Shown one piece after another: positions 1-7,941 of a DNA stretch of 38,166 nucleotides. The notes under the pieces are model-generated. The model was not told the DNA's origin and did not search any database. It was given only the letters and a program-made list of their open reading frames with translations. The stretch's first letter is position 1. Each line of letters starts with the position of its first letter. The stretch comes from Oscillospiraceae bacterium (GTDB taxonomy: Bacteria > Bacillota_A > Clostridia > Oscillospirales > Ruminococcaceae). The position numbers and the translations under genes are program-made. The stretch lies in the NCBI GenBank assembly GCA_900766795.1, contig CAAFWX010000200.1:1-38166 (forward strand), in the 5' to 3' direction.

Positions 1-84
1 TACAAGAAGAACATGTTTGCGCTGCTCGGCAAGCCCGGCTACGAGTCGGCAAAGGCGGCGCTCGAAGCAAAGCTCGGCTTATAA
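1..84 (+). CDS. 3' end of an unidentified gene (partial)
   Basis: Frame 1 is open from the first base to a TAA at 82-84 and gives 27 C-terminal residues ending KAALEAKLGL. The start lies outside the window. The fragment is Ala/Lys/Leu-rich and probably helical. It is too short to assign a family, and I do not recognise it. It reads in the same direction as the next gene, 49 bases away, so the two may be co-transcribed. Confidence 0.55.
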   Translation, partial: YKKNMFALLGKPGYESAKAALEAKLGL

Positions 85-133
85 TCGGCGGCTGAAATGC
101 CCCGAAAAAACGAAATACACGGAGGTTTACACC

Positions 134-538
134 ATGATCAAGCTCATCACAGGCAAAAGAGGCACCGGCAAGACCAAGATACTTATCGACGCCATTCACG
201 AGGCAGAGAAGAACTCCAAGGGCAACGTTGTTGCTATCCAGAAGGGTTCCTCTCTCAACACCGACATCACCTACAAGGTACGTCTTATCAACATCGAGGA
301 CTATGCGATTGACGGCGTTGAGGCATTCTACGGCTTCATTGCAGGTATCCTCTCCTCTGACCACGACTGCACCGACATCTTCGTTGACGCAACTCTGAAG
401 ATTACCGGCCGCGAGTATGCAAAGGTTGGCGAGATGTTTGAGAAGCTGGAGAAGATTTCGGCAGAAACCACAATTACCTGCACCATTTCCGCAGATAATT
501 CCGAACTTTCCGACAACATCAAAAAGTTTATCGTCTAA
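134..538 (+). CDS. small P-loop NTPase-like protein, unknown function
   Basis: A 134-residue protein. The ATG at 134 was chosen because a GGAGGT ribosome site lies at 121-126; the frame is open further upstream, but without a ribosome site. Residues 6-14 contain a Walker A-like motif (TGKRGTGKTK) right after the first beta strand (MIKLI). A hydrophobic strand followed by Asp (DIFVDATLK) could be a Walker B. No further domain fits in this length, so it is a minimal P-loop fold with no signal peptide or membrane segment. I cannot name a role. The ATP-binding prediction rests on the motif alone. In many Firmicutes the gene before rpmF is the DUF177/YceD gene; this protein does not look like that family. 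Confidence 0.75.
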   Translation: MIKLITGKRGTGKTKILIDAIHEAEKNSKGNVVAIQKGSSLNTDITYKVRLINIEDYAIDGVEAFYGFIAGILSSDHDCTDIFVDATLKITGREYAKVGEMFEKLEKISAETTITCTISADNSELSDNIKKFIV

Positions 539-552
539 TTTTTAAAAAACTC

Positions 553-581
553 TTGACAAACCTCTTTTTGTGTGGTATAAT
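553..581 (+). promoter_or_regulatory. sigma-70/SigA-type promoter for rpmF
   Basis: TTGACA at 553-558 and TATAAT at 576-581 are separated by exactly 17 bases, a perfect consensus. Transcription would start near 588, giving a leader of about 70 bases before rpmF. The leader holds an 8-bp hairpin (599-606 with 612-619). Confidence 0.9.
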
Positions 582-657
582 GCTTAAGTGCCTATAAGAG
601 AGTTCGATGAGCGGACTCTTAGAAAGTATTTACATCTACATTAAGGGGGGTGCAATA

Positions 658-843
658 ATGGCAGTTCCGAAGAGAAAGGTATCTCGTACAAGACGTGATA
701 AGAGACGTTCGCAGGTTTGGAAGTTATCTGCACCTGGATTCTCTCGCTGCAAGCAGTGCGGTGAGCTTAAGCTCGCTCACAGAGTTTGCGGAAATTGCGG
801 TTATTACAATGATAAGGTTGTTATCGCTAAGGAAGAAGCGTAA
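658..843 (+). CDS. rpmF: 50S ribosomal protein L32
   Basis: A 61-residue basic protein beginning MAVPKRKVSRTRRDKRRS, the usual L32 N-terminus. A zinc ribbon made of CKQC and CGNC pairs follows, so this is the zinc-binding (C+) form of L32. The ATG at 658 is preceded by a strong AAGGGGGG ribosome site at 643-650; longer readings of the frame have no support. It sits between its own consensus promoter and a strong terminator, so it is probably monocistronic. L32 is part of the large ribosomal subunit. Confidence 0.97.
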   Translation: MAVPKRKVSRTRRDKRRSQVWKLSAPGFSRCKQCGELKLAHRVCGNCGYYNDKVVIAKEEA

Positions 844-878
844 TCTTTTCGATTGTAACTAAATTCATGTTTACGAGG

Positions 879-911
879 ACAGACCCAGCATTTTGCCGGG
901 TCTGTTTTTTT
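879..911 (+). terminator. rho-independent terminator after rpmF
   Basis: CAGACCC (880-886) pairs with GGGTCTG (898-904), and a run of seven T follows. It lies 36 bases after the rpmF stop. Confidence 0.9.
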
Positions 912-964
912 GTGTGTTTTTAAGGCAACGGGGCAAAGAAATTGATTTTACACAGGGGTTTCCC

Positions 965-993
965 TTGACAAAAGCGGCGAATGGTTGTAAAAT
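965..993 (+). promoter_or_regulatory. SigA-type promoter for the sirtuin-dprA unit
   Basis: TTGACA at 965-970 and TAAAAT at 988-993 have a 17-base spacer. It lies about 50 bases before the sirtuin start. No other clear promoter is seen before dprA, so this one may drive all six genes. Confidence 0.75.
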
Positions 994-1045
994 TATACTA
1001 TGATATTTCCCGAAGTGCGGGCGGATTTTGAGGGAGGGCAATCAC

Positions 1046-1756
1046 ATGACGCTTCAAGAGATGATAGACAACAGCAGCAGAATTGTGTTCTTTGGCGGCG
1101 CGGGAGTGTCGACGGAAAGCGGTATTCCCGATTTCCGCAGTGTTGACGGGCTTTATAACCAAAAGTACAAATACCCGCCCGAGCAGATAATCAGCCACAG
1201 CTTCTATGAGCGGCAGCCCGAGGAGTTTTTCCGCTTCTACCGCGACAGAATGATTTTCCCCGACGCGAAGCCGAATGCGGCGCACTTGAAGCTTGCGGAG
1301 CTTGAAAGGGCGGGAAAGCTTTCCTGCGTTATCACACAGAATATCGACGGTCTGCACCAGATGGCGGGCAGTGAGCAGGTGGTGGAGCTTCACGGAAGCG
1401 TCCACAGGAACTACTGCGAGAAATGCGGCAAGTTCTATCCGCTGAGTGCCGTGACGGAGTGCGGCGGGGTTCCCGTCTGCGAGTGCGGCGGGCGGATAAA
1501 GCCCGATGTGGTGCTGTACGAGGAGAGCCTTAAGGACGCCGACATCAAGCGCGCAGTAACCGGAATTGACAATGCCGATATGCTGATAATCGGCGGCACG
1601 TCGCTGGTGGTTTACCCCGCGGCGGGGCTTGTGCGCTATTTCAGAGGGAAGTACCTCGTTGTGATAAACAAGAGCGAGATTAACCCCGGCAAATCCGCGG
1701 ACCTTGTAATAAACGACAGCATAGGAAAGGTTCTGGGAGAAATCACGGTGCGGTGA
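1046..1756 (+). CDS. cobB: NAD-dependent protein deacylase, sirtuin (Sir2/CobB family)
   Basis: A 236-residue protein. The ATG at 1046 follows an AGGGAGGG ribosome site at 1031-1038. Sirtuin signatures occur in the expected order: [15 protein letters not shown] (NAD binding), TQNIDGLH with the adjacent VELHGSVH carrying the catalytic histidine, a zinc module of two Cys pairs (YCEKC and VCEC), and [12 protein letters not shown]. The family removes acyl groups from lysines using NAD+, releasing nicotinamide and O-acyl-ADP-ribose. It is cytoplasmic and of normal bacterial length. It is first in a close-spaced unit, with 24 bases to the next gene. The substrate acyl type cannot be read from the sequence with confidence. 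Confidence 0.95.
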   Translation: MTLQEMIDNSSRIVFFGGAGVSTESGIPDFRSVDGLYNQKYKYPPEQIISHSFYERQPEEFFRFYRDRMIFPDAKPNAAHLKLAELERAGKLSCVITQNIDGLHQMAGSEQVVELHGSVHRNYCEKCGKFYPLSAVTECGGVPVCECGGRIKPDVVLYEESLKDADIKRAVTGIDNADMLIIGGTSLVVYPAAGLVRYFRGKYLVVINKSEINPGKSADLVINDSIGKVLGEITVR

Positions 1757-1780
1757 TTGGTTTGGAATAGGGAGAATTAT

Positions 1781-2866
1781 ATGGAAAACAAAACAGTGAC
1801 ATATCAGTGCCCATGCTGCAACGCGGCGCTGGAGTTTGACGAATCGGACGGAAAATTCCGCTGTTTTTACTGCGACAGCACGTTTACGCAAGCGGAGATA
1901 AAGCAGCTTTTTTCGGACAACGAGGGCATGAAGCTTGACGAAAACGAAGCCACTCTCACCGAGGAACAGCGGCTTGACGAGGAGTTTTCGGGTCAGAGCG
2001 CGCTCTACACCTGCCCCAACTGCGCGGCGGGGGTAATCTGCGACTCGCTGACGGCGTCCACGAGGTGCATGTTCTGCCACACGCCCGTTATCCTGTCGGG
2101 CAGGCTTTCAGGCGAATACAAGCCCGATGTCATCATTCCGTTTCAGACCACCCGCGAGCTTGCAGAAAGCAGCTTCCGCGAGTACACAAAGGGAAAGTTC
2201 CTGCTGCCAAAGGGGTTCAAGAGCGAAGCGCAGATTCAGAACATCTCCGCGCTGTATGTTCCGTATTGGCTCAAAAGCGGCATGACCCAAGCCGACATGG
2301 ATGCGGAGGGAAAGATAGTCCGCACATGGCGCAAGGGCGACACGGTTTACACCAACACCAAGGTGTATCGCGTTGAGCGTTCGGCTGAGATGGCGTTTGT
2401 CCGCGTTCCGTGCGACGGCTCGAAAAGAATCGACGATTCTCTGATGGAGAGTATCGAGCCGTTCAACTATTCGGGGCTTAAGCCGTTTTCAATGTCCTAT
2501 CTTTCGGGAAAGGCGGCGGAAAAATACGACGTCACCAAGGAGGAAGCTGCGCAGCGAATTGACGACAGAATCCGCGCGGCGGCTGAGGAGGAACTGAAGA
2601 AAAGCGCCACGAACTACACCTCGCTTTCAAATGTCAGAACAAATGTGCGTTTTTCAAAGCAGAAGTACATCTATGCCCTGCTGCCGGTGTGGTTCCTTAA
2701 CTATACATACATGGGCAAGGACTATGCTTTTGTCATGAACGGGCAGACGGGCGCGGTTTTCGGCGAGCTTCCCGTCAGCAAATGGAAGCACTTCCTTTTC
2801 GGGTTGGGAATTTTTGCGGTGACAACACTGCTGGCGCTCTTGATAGGAGGTGCCTGCCTTGCATAA
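1781..2866 (+). CDS. double zinc-ribbon protein with C-terminal membrane segment
   Basis: A 361-residue protein; the ATG at 1781 follows an AGGGAGA site. Residues 9-31 hold one zinc knuckle pair (CPCC and CFYC). A second follows near residues 78-100 (CPNC and CMFC). This matches the TFIIB-type zinc-ribbon proteins common in Clostridia. The middle (about 100-320) is a conserved soluble region, and the last 25 residues form a hydrophobic helix, so the protein is probably a tail-anchored membrane protein. The next gene overlaps it by 8 bases and encodes a TPM-domain membrane protein. Zinc-ribbon/TPM pairs recur in this phylum (family knowledge), which suggests one membrane complex. The biochemical role is unknown; the name is based on motifs only. 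Confidence 0.8.
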   Translation: MENKTVTYQCPCCNAALEFDESDGKFRCFYCDSTFTQAEIKQLFSDNEGMKLDENEATLTEEQRLDEEFSGQSALYTCPNCAAGVICDSLTASTRCMFCHTPVILSGRLSGEYKPDVIIPFQTTRELAESSFREYTKGKFLLPKGFKSEAQIQNISALYVPYWLKSGMTQADMDAEGKIVRTWRKGDTVYTNTKVYRVERSAEMAFVRVPCDGSKRIDDSLMESIEPFNYSGLKPFSMSYLSGKAAEKYDVTKEEAAQRIDDRIRAAAEEELKKSATNYTSLSNVRTNVRFSKQKYIYALLPVWFLNYTYMGKDYAFVMNGQTGAVFGELPVSKWKHFLFGLGIFAVTTLLALLIGGACLA

Positions 2867-4106
2867 CATTGCGAAACGTATTCCCGCTGCGCTGCTTGCG
2901 GCGGTGGTGCTGGTATACTGCACGCTGTTTGTCGGCTTGACGGCGAAAGCGGAGTTGTTCGGCGCGCTTTTTGACATCGAGGACGTGCTCACTAACGACG
3001 ACGAAACGGAACTTAACGCCCTTTTGCGGGACACCGCCCAAGAGGTTGGGTTCTGCATTGGCGTGATTTTTACCGACAATCTTCGCGGTCAGTCTGCGCG
3101 GGAGTATACGGAGAAATTCTATGACGAAAGCTTCGGCAGCAACTCGGACGGCATTATGCTGATGATAAACGGCGATTTCAGCAGCGACTGCCTCGATTGG
3201 GTGACGGGAAACGGCGACCACGGAGCACAGCTCGCTCTGCAATCTCAGGAAATTCTAAGCGCAGCGTATGACGGGCTGAACAAAAACGGCTTTCGCGGAG
3301 TTGTGGAAAGCTTCTGCGCGTATCTTACCGGCGGCGCGGCTGCCGCAGAGGAAGTGCACAAGGGCTACAATGCGGTGCTTTCCGACCTTGACGATGTTCT
3401 GACGGACTCCGAGGAGCTGGAGGCGCTTTCGGTTATGCAGAACACCGCGAATGCCATTGAGTGCAATGTGGGCGTTGTAATCACCTCCGACCTTGGCGGC
3501 AAGAGTGACCGTGCGTATGCGGACGATTTTCTTGACGACTGCTTCACCTTTGGAAGCAGCTCTATCGTTCTGCTTTACAACAACGACCGCTCGAATATGA
3601 ACTATGTGGATTGGATTTCCACCTGCGGGCGCGGCACAGACCTCTATGACGCCAGAATAGATTCGATTTTCGACAGCGTATATGACGGTCTTGACCCCAA
3701 TGACAACTATCTGCGCTCTATCAAATATTTCTGCCGCTATCTCGAAAATCACACCTTCGACACCTCGGGAAACTATGTGACCTACGACTCGATTGACGAG
3801 GAAATCAACCTTTTAGATGTGGTTATTCTCATGTTTTTCCCTTGTGTTTTCGGGCTTGTGTTTGCGCTTGTGATTTCCTTCTCCGTGGCGGGCACATACA
3901 AGAGGAAGAAGCCTATCAGCGCGGCTGCCTATATCGAAAACGGCAGGACGAGATACACCCGCAAAAACGACCTTTTCATCCGCGAGTTCACCACCCATCA
4001 CACCGTAAGCTCAAGCAGCAGCGGCGGAGGACACCACAGCGGAGGCGGCGGACATCACAGCAGCAGCCATCACTCTCACGGCGGTGGCGGCGGCAGGCGC
4101 AGATAA
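2859..4106 (+). CDS. membrane protein with two TPM domains and a Gly/Ser/His-rich tail
   Basis: A 415-residue protein. The TTG at 2859 is the best start: AGGAGG lies at 2845-2850, 8 bases away, and the start overlaps the upstream gene's stop. Residues 1-35 form a signal peptide or anchor. Two tandem TPM (YgcG-type) repeats follow. The first contains IEDVLTNDDETELNALL and GSNSDGIMLMIN; the second contains LDDVLTDSEELEAL and FGSSSIVLLYNND. A transmembrane helix lies near residues 315-345. The last 40 residues are almost only Ser, Gly and His, ending GGGGGRRR. TPM proteins usually end in Gly/Ser-rich tails; the heavy histidine content here is unusual and could bind metal. It is probably displayed outside the membrane. 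The exact function is unknown. Confidence 0.8.
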   Translation: MHNIAKRIPAALLAAVVLVYCTLFVGLTAKAELFGALFDIEDVLTNDDETELNALLRDTAQEVGFCIGVIFTDNLRGQSAREYTEKFYDESFGSNSDGIMLMINGDFSSDCLDWVTGNGDHGAQLALQSQEILSAAYDGLNKNGFRGVVESFCAYLTGGAAAAEEVHKGYNAVLSDLDDVLTDSEELEALSVMQNTANAIECNVGVVITSDLGGKSDRAYADDFLDDCFTFGSSSIVLLYNNDRSNMNYVDWISTCGRGTDLYDARIDSIFDSVYDGLDPNDNYLRSIKYFCRYLENHTFDTSGNYVTYDSIDEEINLLDVVILMFFPCVFGLVFALVISFSVAGTYKRKKPISAAAYIENGRTRYTRKNDLFIREFTTHHTVSSSSSGGGHHSGGGGHHSSSHHSHGGGGGRRR

Positions 4107-4117
4107 GAGGTGATTAG

Positions 4118-4552
4118 ATGAAGCTTGTAATACAGCGTGTCGAGCACGCAAGCGTTTCGGTTGACGGAAAGACCGTGGGAAAGATTCGCGGCGGGTTTCT
4201 TGTGCTTGTCGGAGTTGGCACGGACGACAGCGAAGCCGACTGCGAGCGGCTTGCGGCAAAGATGATTAATCTGCGGATATTCGCGGACGAAGCGGGAAAA
4301 ACCAACCTCTCGCTCAAAGACGTAGGCGGCGAGCTTTTGGTGATTTCGCAGTTCACGCTCTATGCCGACTGCCGCAAAGGAAATCGCCCCAACTTCCTCA
4401 TGGCGAAAGAGCCAAAGGAAGCGGAACGCTTGTACGAATACTTCGCCGACCTTTGCCGAAAGGAAATCCCCGTTGTCGAAACGGGAATTTTCGGCGCGGA
4501 CATGAAGGTTGAGCTTGTGAACGACGGCCCGTTCACAATCGTGCTTGAATAA
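4118..4552 (+). CDS. dtd: D-aminoacyl-tRNA deacylase
   Basis: A 144-residue protein of normal Dtd length. The family hydrolyses D-aminoacyl-tRNA (and glycyl-tRNA-Ala), freeing the tRNA. The two signature motifs are present: [17 protein letters not shown], with the catalytic threonine region, and the C-terminal [10 protein letters not shown]. The start MKLVIQRV is the classic N-terminus and follows AAGAGGTG. It lies 11 bases after the TPM gene and is followed at once by the cysteine desulfurase gene, consistent with one transcript. Confidence 0.96.
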   Translation: MKLVIQRVEHASVSVDGKTVGKIRGGFLVLVGVGTDDSEADCERLAAKMINLRIFADEAGKTNLSLKDVGGELLVISQFTLYADCRKGNRPNFLMAKEPKEAERLYEYFADLCRKEIPVVETGIFGADMKVELVNDGPFTIVLE

Positions 4553-4553
4553 T

Positions 4554-5699
4554 ATGGAAAAGATGATATATCTGGACAACGCCGCGTCCGCGCCTGTAAA
4601 GCCATGCGCGCTGGAAGCGGCGCTTGCCGTTATGACGGAGTGCTTCGGAAATCCGTCCTCGGTGCACTCGCTCGGGCGACAGGCGGCGCTTGCGGTTATT
4701 TCCGCGCGGGAAAAGTGCGCACGGGCGCTGGGGGCTTTACCCGAGGAGATATTCTTCACCTCGGGCGGCACGGAGAGCGACAACTGGGCGCTGAATGCGG
4801 CAGTGAGTGCTTATCCCGAAAAGCGGCATATTGTCACCACGTCAATCGAGCACCCCGCCGTGCTGAATACCTGCCGTGCGCTTGAAAGGCGCGGCGTCGA
4901 AGTGACCTATATTGCGCCCGACAAAGAGGGCTTTGTAAGCGCACAAAAGGTGGAGGCGGCTTTGCGCAGCGACACCGCCGCAGTGTCGGTTATGGCGGCA
5001 AACAACGAAATCGGAACGCTCCAGCCCATAGCCGAAATCGGAGAGCTTTGCAGCAGGCAGGGCGTGCTGTTCCACACAGACGCTGTGCAGGCGGTGGGCA
5101 ATATCCCGATTGACCTGCGCAAGCTTCAAGCGGATATGCTCTCCGTGTCGGCGCATAAGCTTGGCGGCTTGAAAGGCTGCGGGCTTTTGTATGTGCGAAA
5201 AGGCACGGCGGTTTCCCCGCTTATCTTCGGCGGCGGGCAGGAGCGCGGAATGCGCTCGGGCACGGAAAACACCGCGGGCATAGCGGCGCTGGGCGCTGCG
5301 ATGGAGGCTTCCTGCGGCAATCTGTCGGCGCGCGCGGAAAAGATTTCGGCAATGCGCGACAGGCTTATCGCGGAGCTTTCGGAGATACCCCGAAGCCGCC
5401 TTAACGGAAGCAGGGAAAACCGCCTGTGCGGCAACGTGAATTTCTCCTTTGCGGACGTTGAGGGCGAGAGCCTTGTGCTTAATCTCGACCTTATGGGGAT
5501 TTGCGCGTCTTCCGGCTCGGCTTGCGCGGGCGGCACGGGCGAGCCGTCGCATGTGCTTCGGGCGCTTGGGCTTTCGGAGGAGTGGCTTCGCGGCTCGCTT
5601 CGGCTGACTGTTTCCGAGGACAACACCATGGAGGATATTCTCACTGCGGCGCAGGCGGTGAGGGCTGCTGTACAGCTTTTGAGAGCGGCGCTTAATTAA
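4554..5699 (+). CDS. cysteine desulfurase (NifS/IscS type)
   Basis: A 381-residue PLP enzyme that takes sulfur from cysteine as a persulfide for Fe-S clusters or tRNA thiolation. Motifs: YLDNAASAP at the N-terminus, FTSGGTESDN, IEHPAV, the PLP-lysine segment SVSAHKLGGLKGCG, and the active-site cysteine loop SSGSACAGGTGEPSHVL. The loop is class-I-like, with a longer mobile segment than SufS. There is no ribosome site before ATG 4554, which sits one base after the dtd stop, so translation is probably coupled; ATG 4563 is an alternative start. No iscU or thiI follows, so its sulfur acceptor is not evident from the neighbourhood. Confidence 0.93.
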   Translation: MEKMIYLDNAASAPVKPCALEAALAVMTECFGNPSSVHSLGRQAALAVISAREKCARALGALPEEIFFTSGGTESDNWALNAAVSAYPEKRHIVTTSIEHPAVLNTCRALERRGVEVTYIAPDKEGFVSAQKVEAALRSDTAAVSVMAANNEIGTLQPIAEIGELCSRQGVLFHTDAVQAVGNIPIDLRKLQADMLSVSAHKLGGLKGCGLLYVRKGTAVSPLIFGGGQERGMRSGTENTAGIAALGAAMEASCGNLSARAEKISAMRDRLIAELSEIPRSRLNGSRENRLCGNVNFSFADVEGESLVLNLDLMGICASSGSACAGGTGEPSHVLRALGLSEEWLRGSLRLTVSEDNTMEDILTAAQAVRAAVQLLRAALN

Positions 5700-5719
5700 C
5701 GAAAAGTGGGGTGTAACAC

Positions 5720-6964
5720 ATGAATATCAGCGTTGAGGTCTGGCTTTGGATTCTGATGGTGATGACTCCGTTCAATCCCAAAAGCAACGAGATTCTGAAC
5801 TTGTGCGGAGGAAACGCGGTGGAAGCCGCAAAGCTTATCCGCGACGGCAACTGCTCGCTGCTCTCGGAAAGCGAGAAGCAGAGCGCACAGAGAATACGCT
5901 CGGGAGATGTGCGCAGGGTGATTGACACCTGTGCCGCAAACGACATACGAATTGTCACCCTCGACAGCGAGGAATATCCCCTGCGGCTGAAAGCAATCCA
6001 CAACCCGCCGATTGTGCTGTTCGTAAGGGGCAGCCTTGAGGGTCTGAACGATGAAATACCCATTGCGGTGGTGGGTACAAGACGCCCCGCCGAATACAGC
6101 GTTCGTGTGACAAAGCTTATCGTGTCGGAGCTTGCGAAGCTAGGGACGGTTATTGTCAGCGGCTGCGCTGTGGGGCTTGACGCGGCGGCTCACCGAGCGT
6201 GCGTGGAAAGCGGCGGCAAGACGATAGCCGTGCTGGGCTGCGGCATTCTGGTGGACTACCCCGCGGAAAACGCGCAGCTGAAAAAGGATATCCTCGCTTC
6301 GGGCGGCGCGCTTATAAGCGAGCTGCTTCCCTACACACGAACCTTCGGCGCATATTTTCAGCACAGAAACCGAATTTTGTCGGGCTTGTCGTCGGGCACG
6401 CTTATTATCGAGGCTTCCGCGCACAGCGGCTGCCTTCTGACCGCCGAGCACACCATCGAGCAGGGCAGGGACCTTTTCTGCGTGCCGCCGCATGACATCA
6501 CAGACGCTAGATATGCGGGAGTAATGCCGCTGCTGCGCGACGGCGCGATTCCCGTGTTCAGCTATATTGATATCGTGAACGAGTACATCTACGGCTTTCT
6601 TCGCACAAGCGGCTATGACGGCTTGCTTACGGGAGTGAACAGCGGAATGAAGTTACGCGACGAGGGCGAGCTTCCCAAAAAGAAACGCAAACCGTCTGAA
6701 AAGCCCTCCGAGCCTGCCGAGGAAGCGGCTTCCCCCGAATCGTCCGAGCAAAGAGAAATGCCCGATGAAAGCGTTTTCGCTTCGATGGACCCTGTGGAAG
6801 CCTGCGTTTTCCGACTTATCTGCGAATCCCCCGCCGACATTGACGAGGTAATTCTCAAAAGCTCAATGAGCCACATTGACGTGACAACAGCGCTTACCGA
6901 CCTTGAAATAATCGGACTGATTTCCCGCCGCATGGACGGCAAATATGAAACAAGCTGTCGATAA
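5720..6964 (+). CDS. dprA: DNA processing protein DprA (DNA uptake / RecA loader)
   Basis: A 414-residue protein; the ATG at 5720 follows AGTGGGGTG. The central Rossmann-like DprA domain is unmistakable: AVVGTRRPAEYS, SGCAVGLDAAAHRA, TIAVLGCGILVDYPAENA, FQHRNRILSGLSSG and LLTAEHTIEQGRD. An N-terminal helical region precedes it. A charged linker (about 315-345) and a C-terminal winged-helix-like domain (about 350-410, DVTTALTDLEIIGLISR) follow. The family binds single-stranded DNA and loads RecA during transformation. In many Firmicutes topA follows dprA; here the unit ends and meets a convergent gene instead. Confidence 0.95.
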   Translation: MNISVEVWLWILMVMTPFNPKSNEILNLCGGNAVEAAKLIRDGNCSLLSESEKQSAQRIRSGDVRRVIDTCAANDIRIVTLDSEEYPLRLKAIHNPPIVLFVRGSLEGLNDEIPIAVVGTRRPAEYSVRVTKLIVSELAKLGTVIVSGCAVGLDAAAHRACVESGGKTIAVLGCGILVDYPAENAQLKKDILASGGALISELLPYTRTFGAYFQHRNRILSGLSSGTLIIEASAHSGCLLTAEHTIEQGRDLFCVPPHDITDARYAGVMPLLRDGAIPVFSYIDIVNEYIYGFLRTSGYDGLLTGVNSGMKLRDEGELPKKKRKPSEKPSEPAEEAASPESSEQREMPDESVFASMDPVEACVFRLICESPADIDEVILKSSMSHIDVTTALTDLEIIGLISRRMDGKYETSCR

Positions 6965-6982
6965 ACCGCCATCTGCGTCGTC

Positions 6983-7024
6983 AACCGCCATACGGCAGGC
7001 ACAAAGCCTAGCCGTATGGCGGTT
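6983..7024. repeat. perfect 14-bp inverted repeat after dprA
   Basis: AACCGCCATACGGC (6983-6996) is exactly complementary to GCCGTATGGCGGTT (7011-7024). A smaller AGGC/GCCT stem lies in the loop. A partial third copy of the motif, AACCGCCAT, lies at 6964-6972. Neither strand has a T-run right after it. It could be a transcript-end stabilising hairpin or a protein-binding palindrome between convergent genes. Confidence 0.7.
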
Positions 7025-7080
7025 TCCTAGCAGCTGACGATTTCTCGCCGGCTTGTTTTTTGACTGTTTCGACAAGCTGC

Positions 7081-7117
7081 GACCCGCTTTCCCAAAACGA
7101 AAAGCGGGTCTTGTTTT
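7081..7117 (+). terminator. terminator between convergent dprA and phosphatase genes
   Basis: GACCCGCTTT (7081-7090) pairs perfectly with AAAGCGGGTC (7101-7110) over a 10-base loop. TTGTTTT follows on the + strand. On the - strand it lies just past the phosphatase stop but has no T-run there, so it most clearly serves the + direction. Confidence 0.75.
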
Positions 7118-7136
7118 ATGCAATAATCGGGGCTTT

Positions 7137-7784
7137 TTATCCGAGAATGATTTCCTCAAGCTGCCGAACATTTTCGGCAATATGCGCGGGCTTGCAGGCG
7201 GAAAGCTCTTTGCGGCTTCTGAAGCCCCAGAGCACCGCGCAGCCGTCTATCCCCGCATTTGCCGCGGTCATCATGTCAACGCTGCTGTCGCCGACATACA
7301 GCGTTTCGCGCTTGTCCGCGCCGTATTTGCGGATAAACTCCAGCGCAGCGTCGGGAGCGGGCTTTGTGGGGTAGCCTATCCCTGCGCCCATAACCTCGCG
7401 GATACCGTCGCCGTAGGCGGCTTTTATAAGCCCCTCGGAAAATTCGTGCGCCTTGTTGGTGTTGCAAACGCAGACAACGCCCCGTGCCCCAAGCTTTTCG
7501 ACAAGCTCGGGAAGCCCGTCATACGGCTTTGTGAAGTCGGATTTGTGCCTGCCGTAATACTCGCTGAATATCTCAAGCGCCTGCGCTTCCTCCTCGGGGC
7601 TGTGCCCTGCGGGCAGCATTCGCTCGATAAGCTTCGGGATTCCGTTTCCGACAAACAGCTTGTATTCCTCCTCGGTGTGAGTGGGCTTGCCCATTTGTGT
7701 CAGCGTGTGGTTTCCCGCAGCGGCAAGGTCGGTGATGGTGTTAAGAAGCGTTCCGTCAAGGTCAAAAATTACCAGCTTGTACAT
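7137..7784 (-). CDS. gph: HAD-superfamily phosphatase, phosphoglycolate phosphatase-like
   Basis: A 215-residue protein read leftwards; ATG at 7784-7782 with a GGAGG ribosome site (complement of 7793-7797). HAD motifs: DLDGTLLNT (catalytic Asp pair), CNTNK (motif II), KPAPD (motif III lysine) and VGDSSVDMMTA (motif IV acids). A helical cap lies between motifs I and II, the Gph/PGMB pattern. The enzyme probably dephosphorylates 2-phosphoglycolate or another small phosphate ester; the exact substrate cannot be read from the sequence. It is the only - strand gene in the window and is divergent from the GH130 gene, with its own consensus promoter. Confidence 0.88.
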   Translation of the reverse strand: MYKLVIFDLDGTLLNTITDLAAAGNHTLTQMGKPTHTEEEYKLFVGNGIPKLIERMLPAGHSPEEEAQALEIFSEYYGRHKSDFTKPYDGLPELVEKLGARGVVCVCNTNKAHEFSEGLIKAAYGDGIREVMGAGIGYPTKPAPDAALEFIRKYGADKRETLYVGDSSVDMMTAANAGIDGCAVLWGFRSRKELSACKPAHIAENVRQLEEIILG

Positions 7785-7839
7785 ATATGTATCCTCCCGG
7801 TGGGTGAATATTAGTCAGCGCCCGTGCTGTTCCTCTCCT

Positions 7840-7868
7840 ATTATACTCCGCAAAAACTTCCTTGTCAA
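7840..7868 (-). promoter_or_regulatory. SigA-type promoter for the HAD phosphatase
   Basis: On the - strand TTGACA (complement of 7863-7868) and TATAAT (complement of 7840-7845) are spaced by 17 bases, a perfect consensus. It is directly adjacent to the rightward GH130 promoter (7871-7899), so the two divergent promoters are back to back. Confidence 0.9.
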
Positions 7869-7870
7869 TC

Positions 7871-7899
7871 TTGCAATCTGTGAGAGAGTGTGTTATAAT
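7871..7899 (+). promoter_or_regulatory. promoter for the GH130-led series
   Basis: TTGCAA at 7871-7876 and TATAAT at 7894-7899 have a 17-base spacer. The -10 is perfect and the -35 matches 4 of 6. It begins two bases from the divergent promoter's -35, so polymerase binding may be mutually exclusive. Confidence 0.7.
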
Positions 7900-7941
7900 A
7901 TATGATGTATACTTATTTTCACAGAAAGGAACATAAATTTT

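Noticed and set aside
998..2080. Long - strand open frame (about 360 codons) opposite the sirtuin gene
   Set aside because: It mirrors the codon pattern of the sirtuin and zinc-ribbon genes, has no recognisable domain and no ribosome site, and the + strand genes are certain.
7053..7814. + strand open frame opposite the HAD phosphatase
   Set aside because: The - strand reading has all four HAD motifs, a ribosome site and a consensus promoter; the + reading has none.
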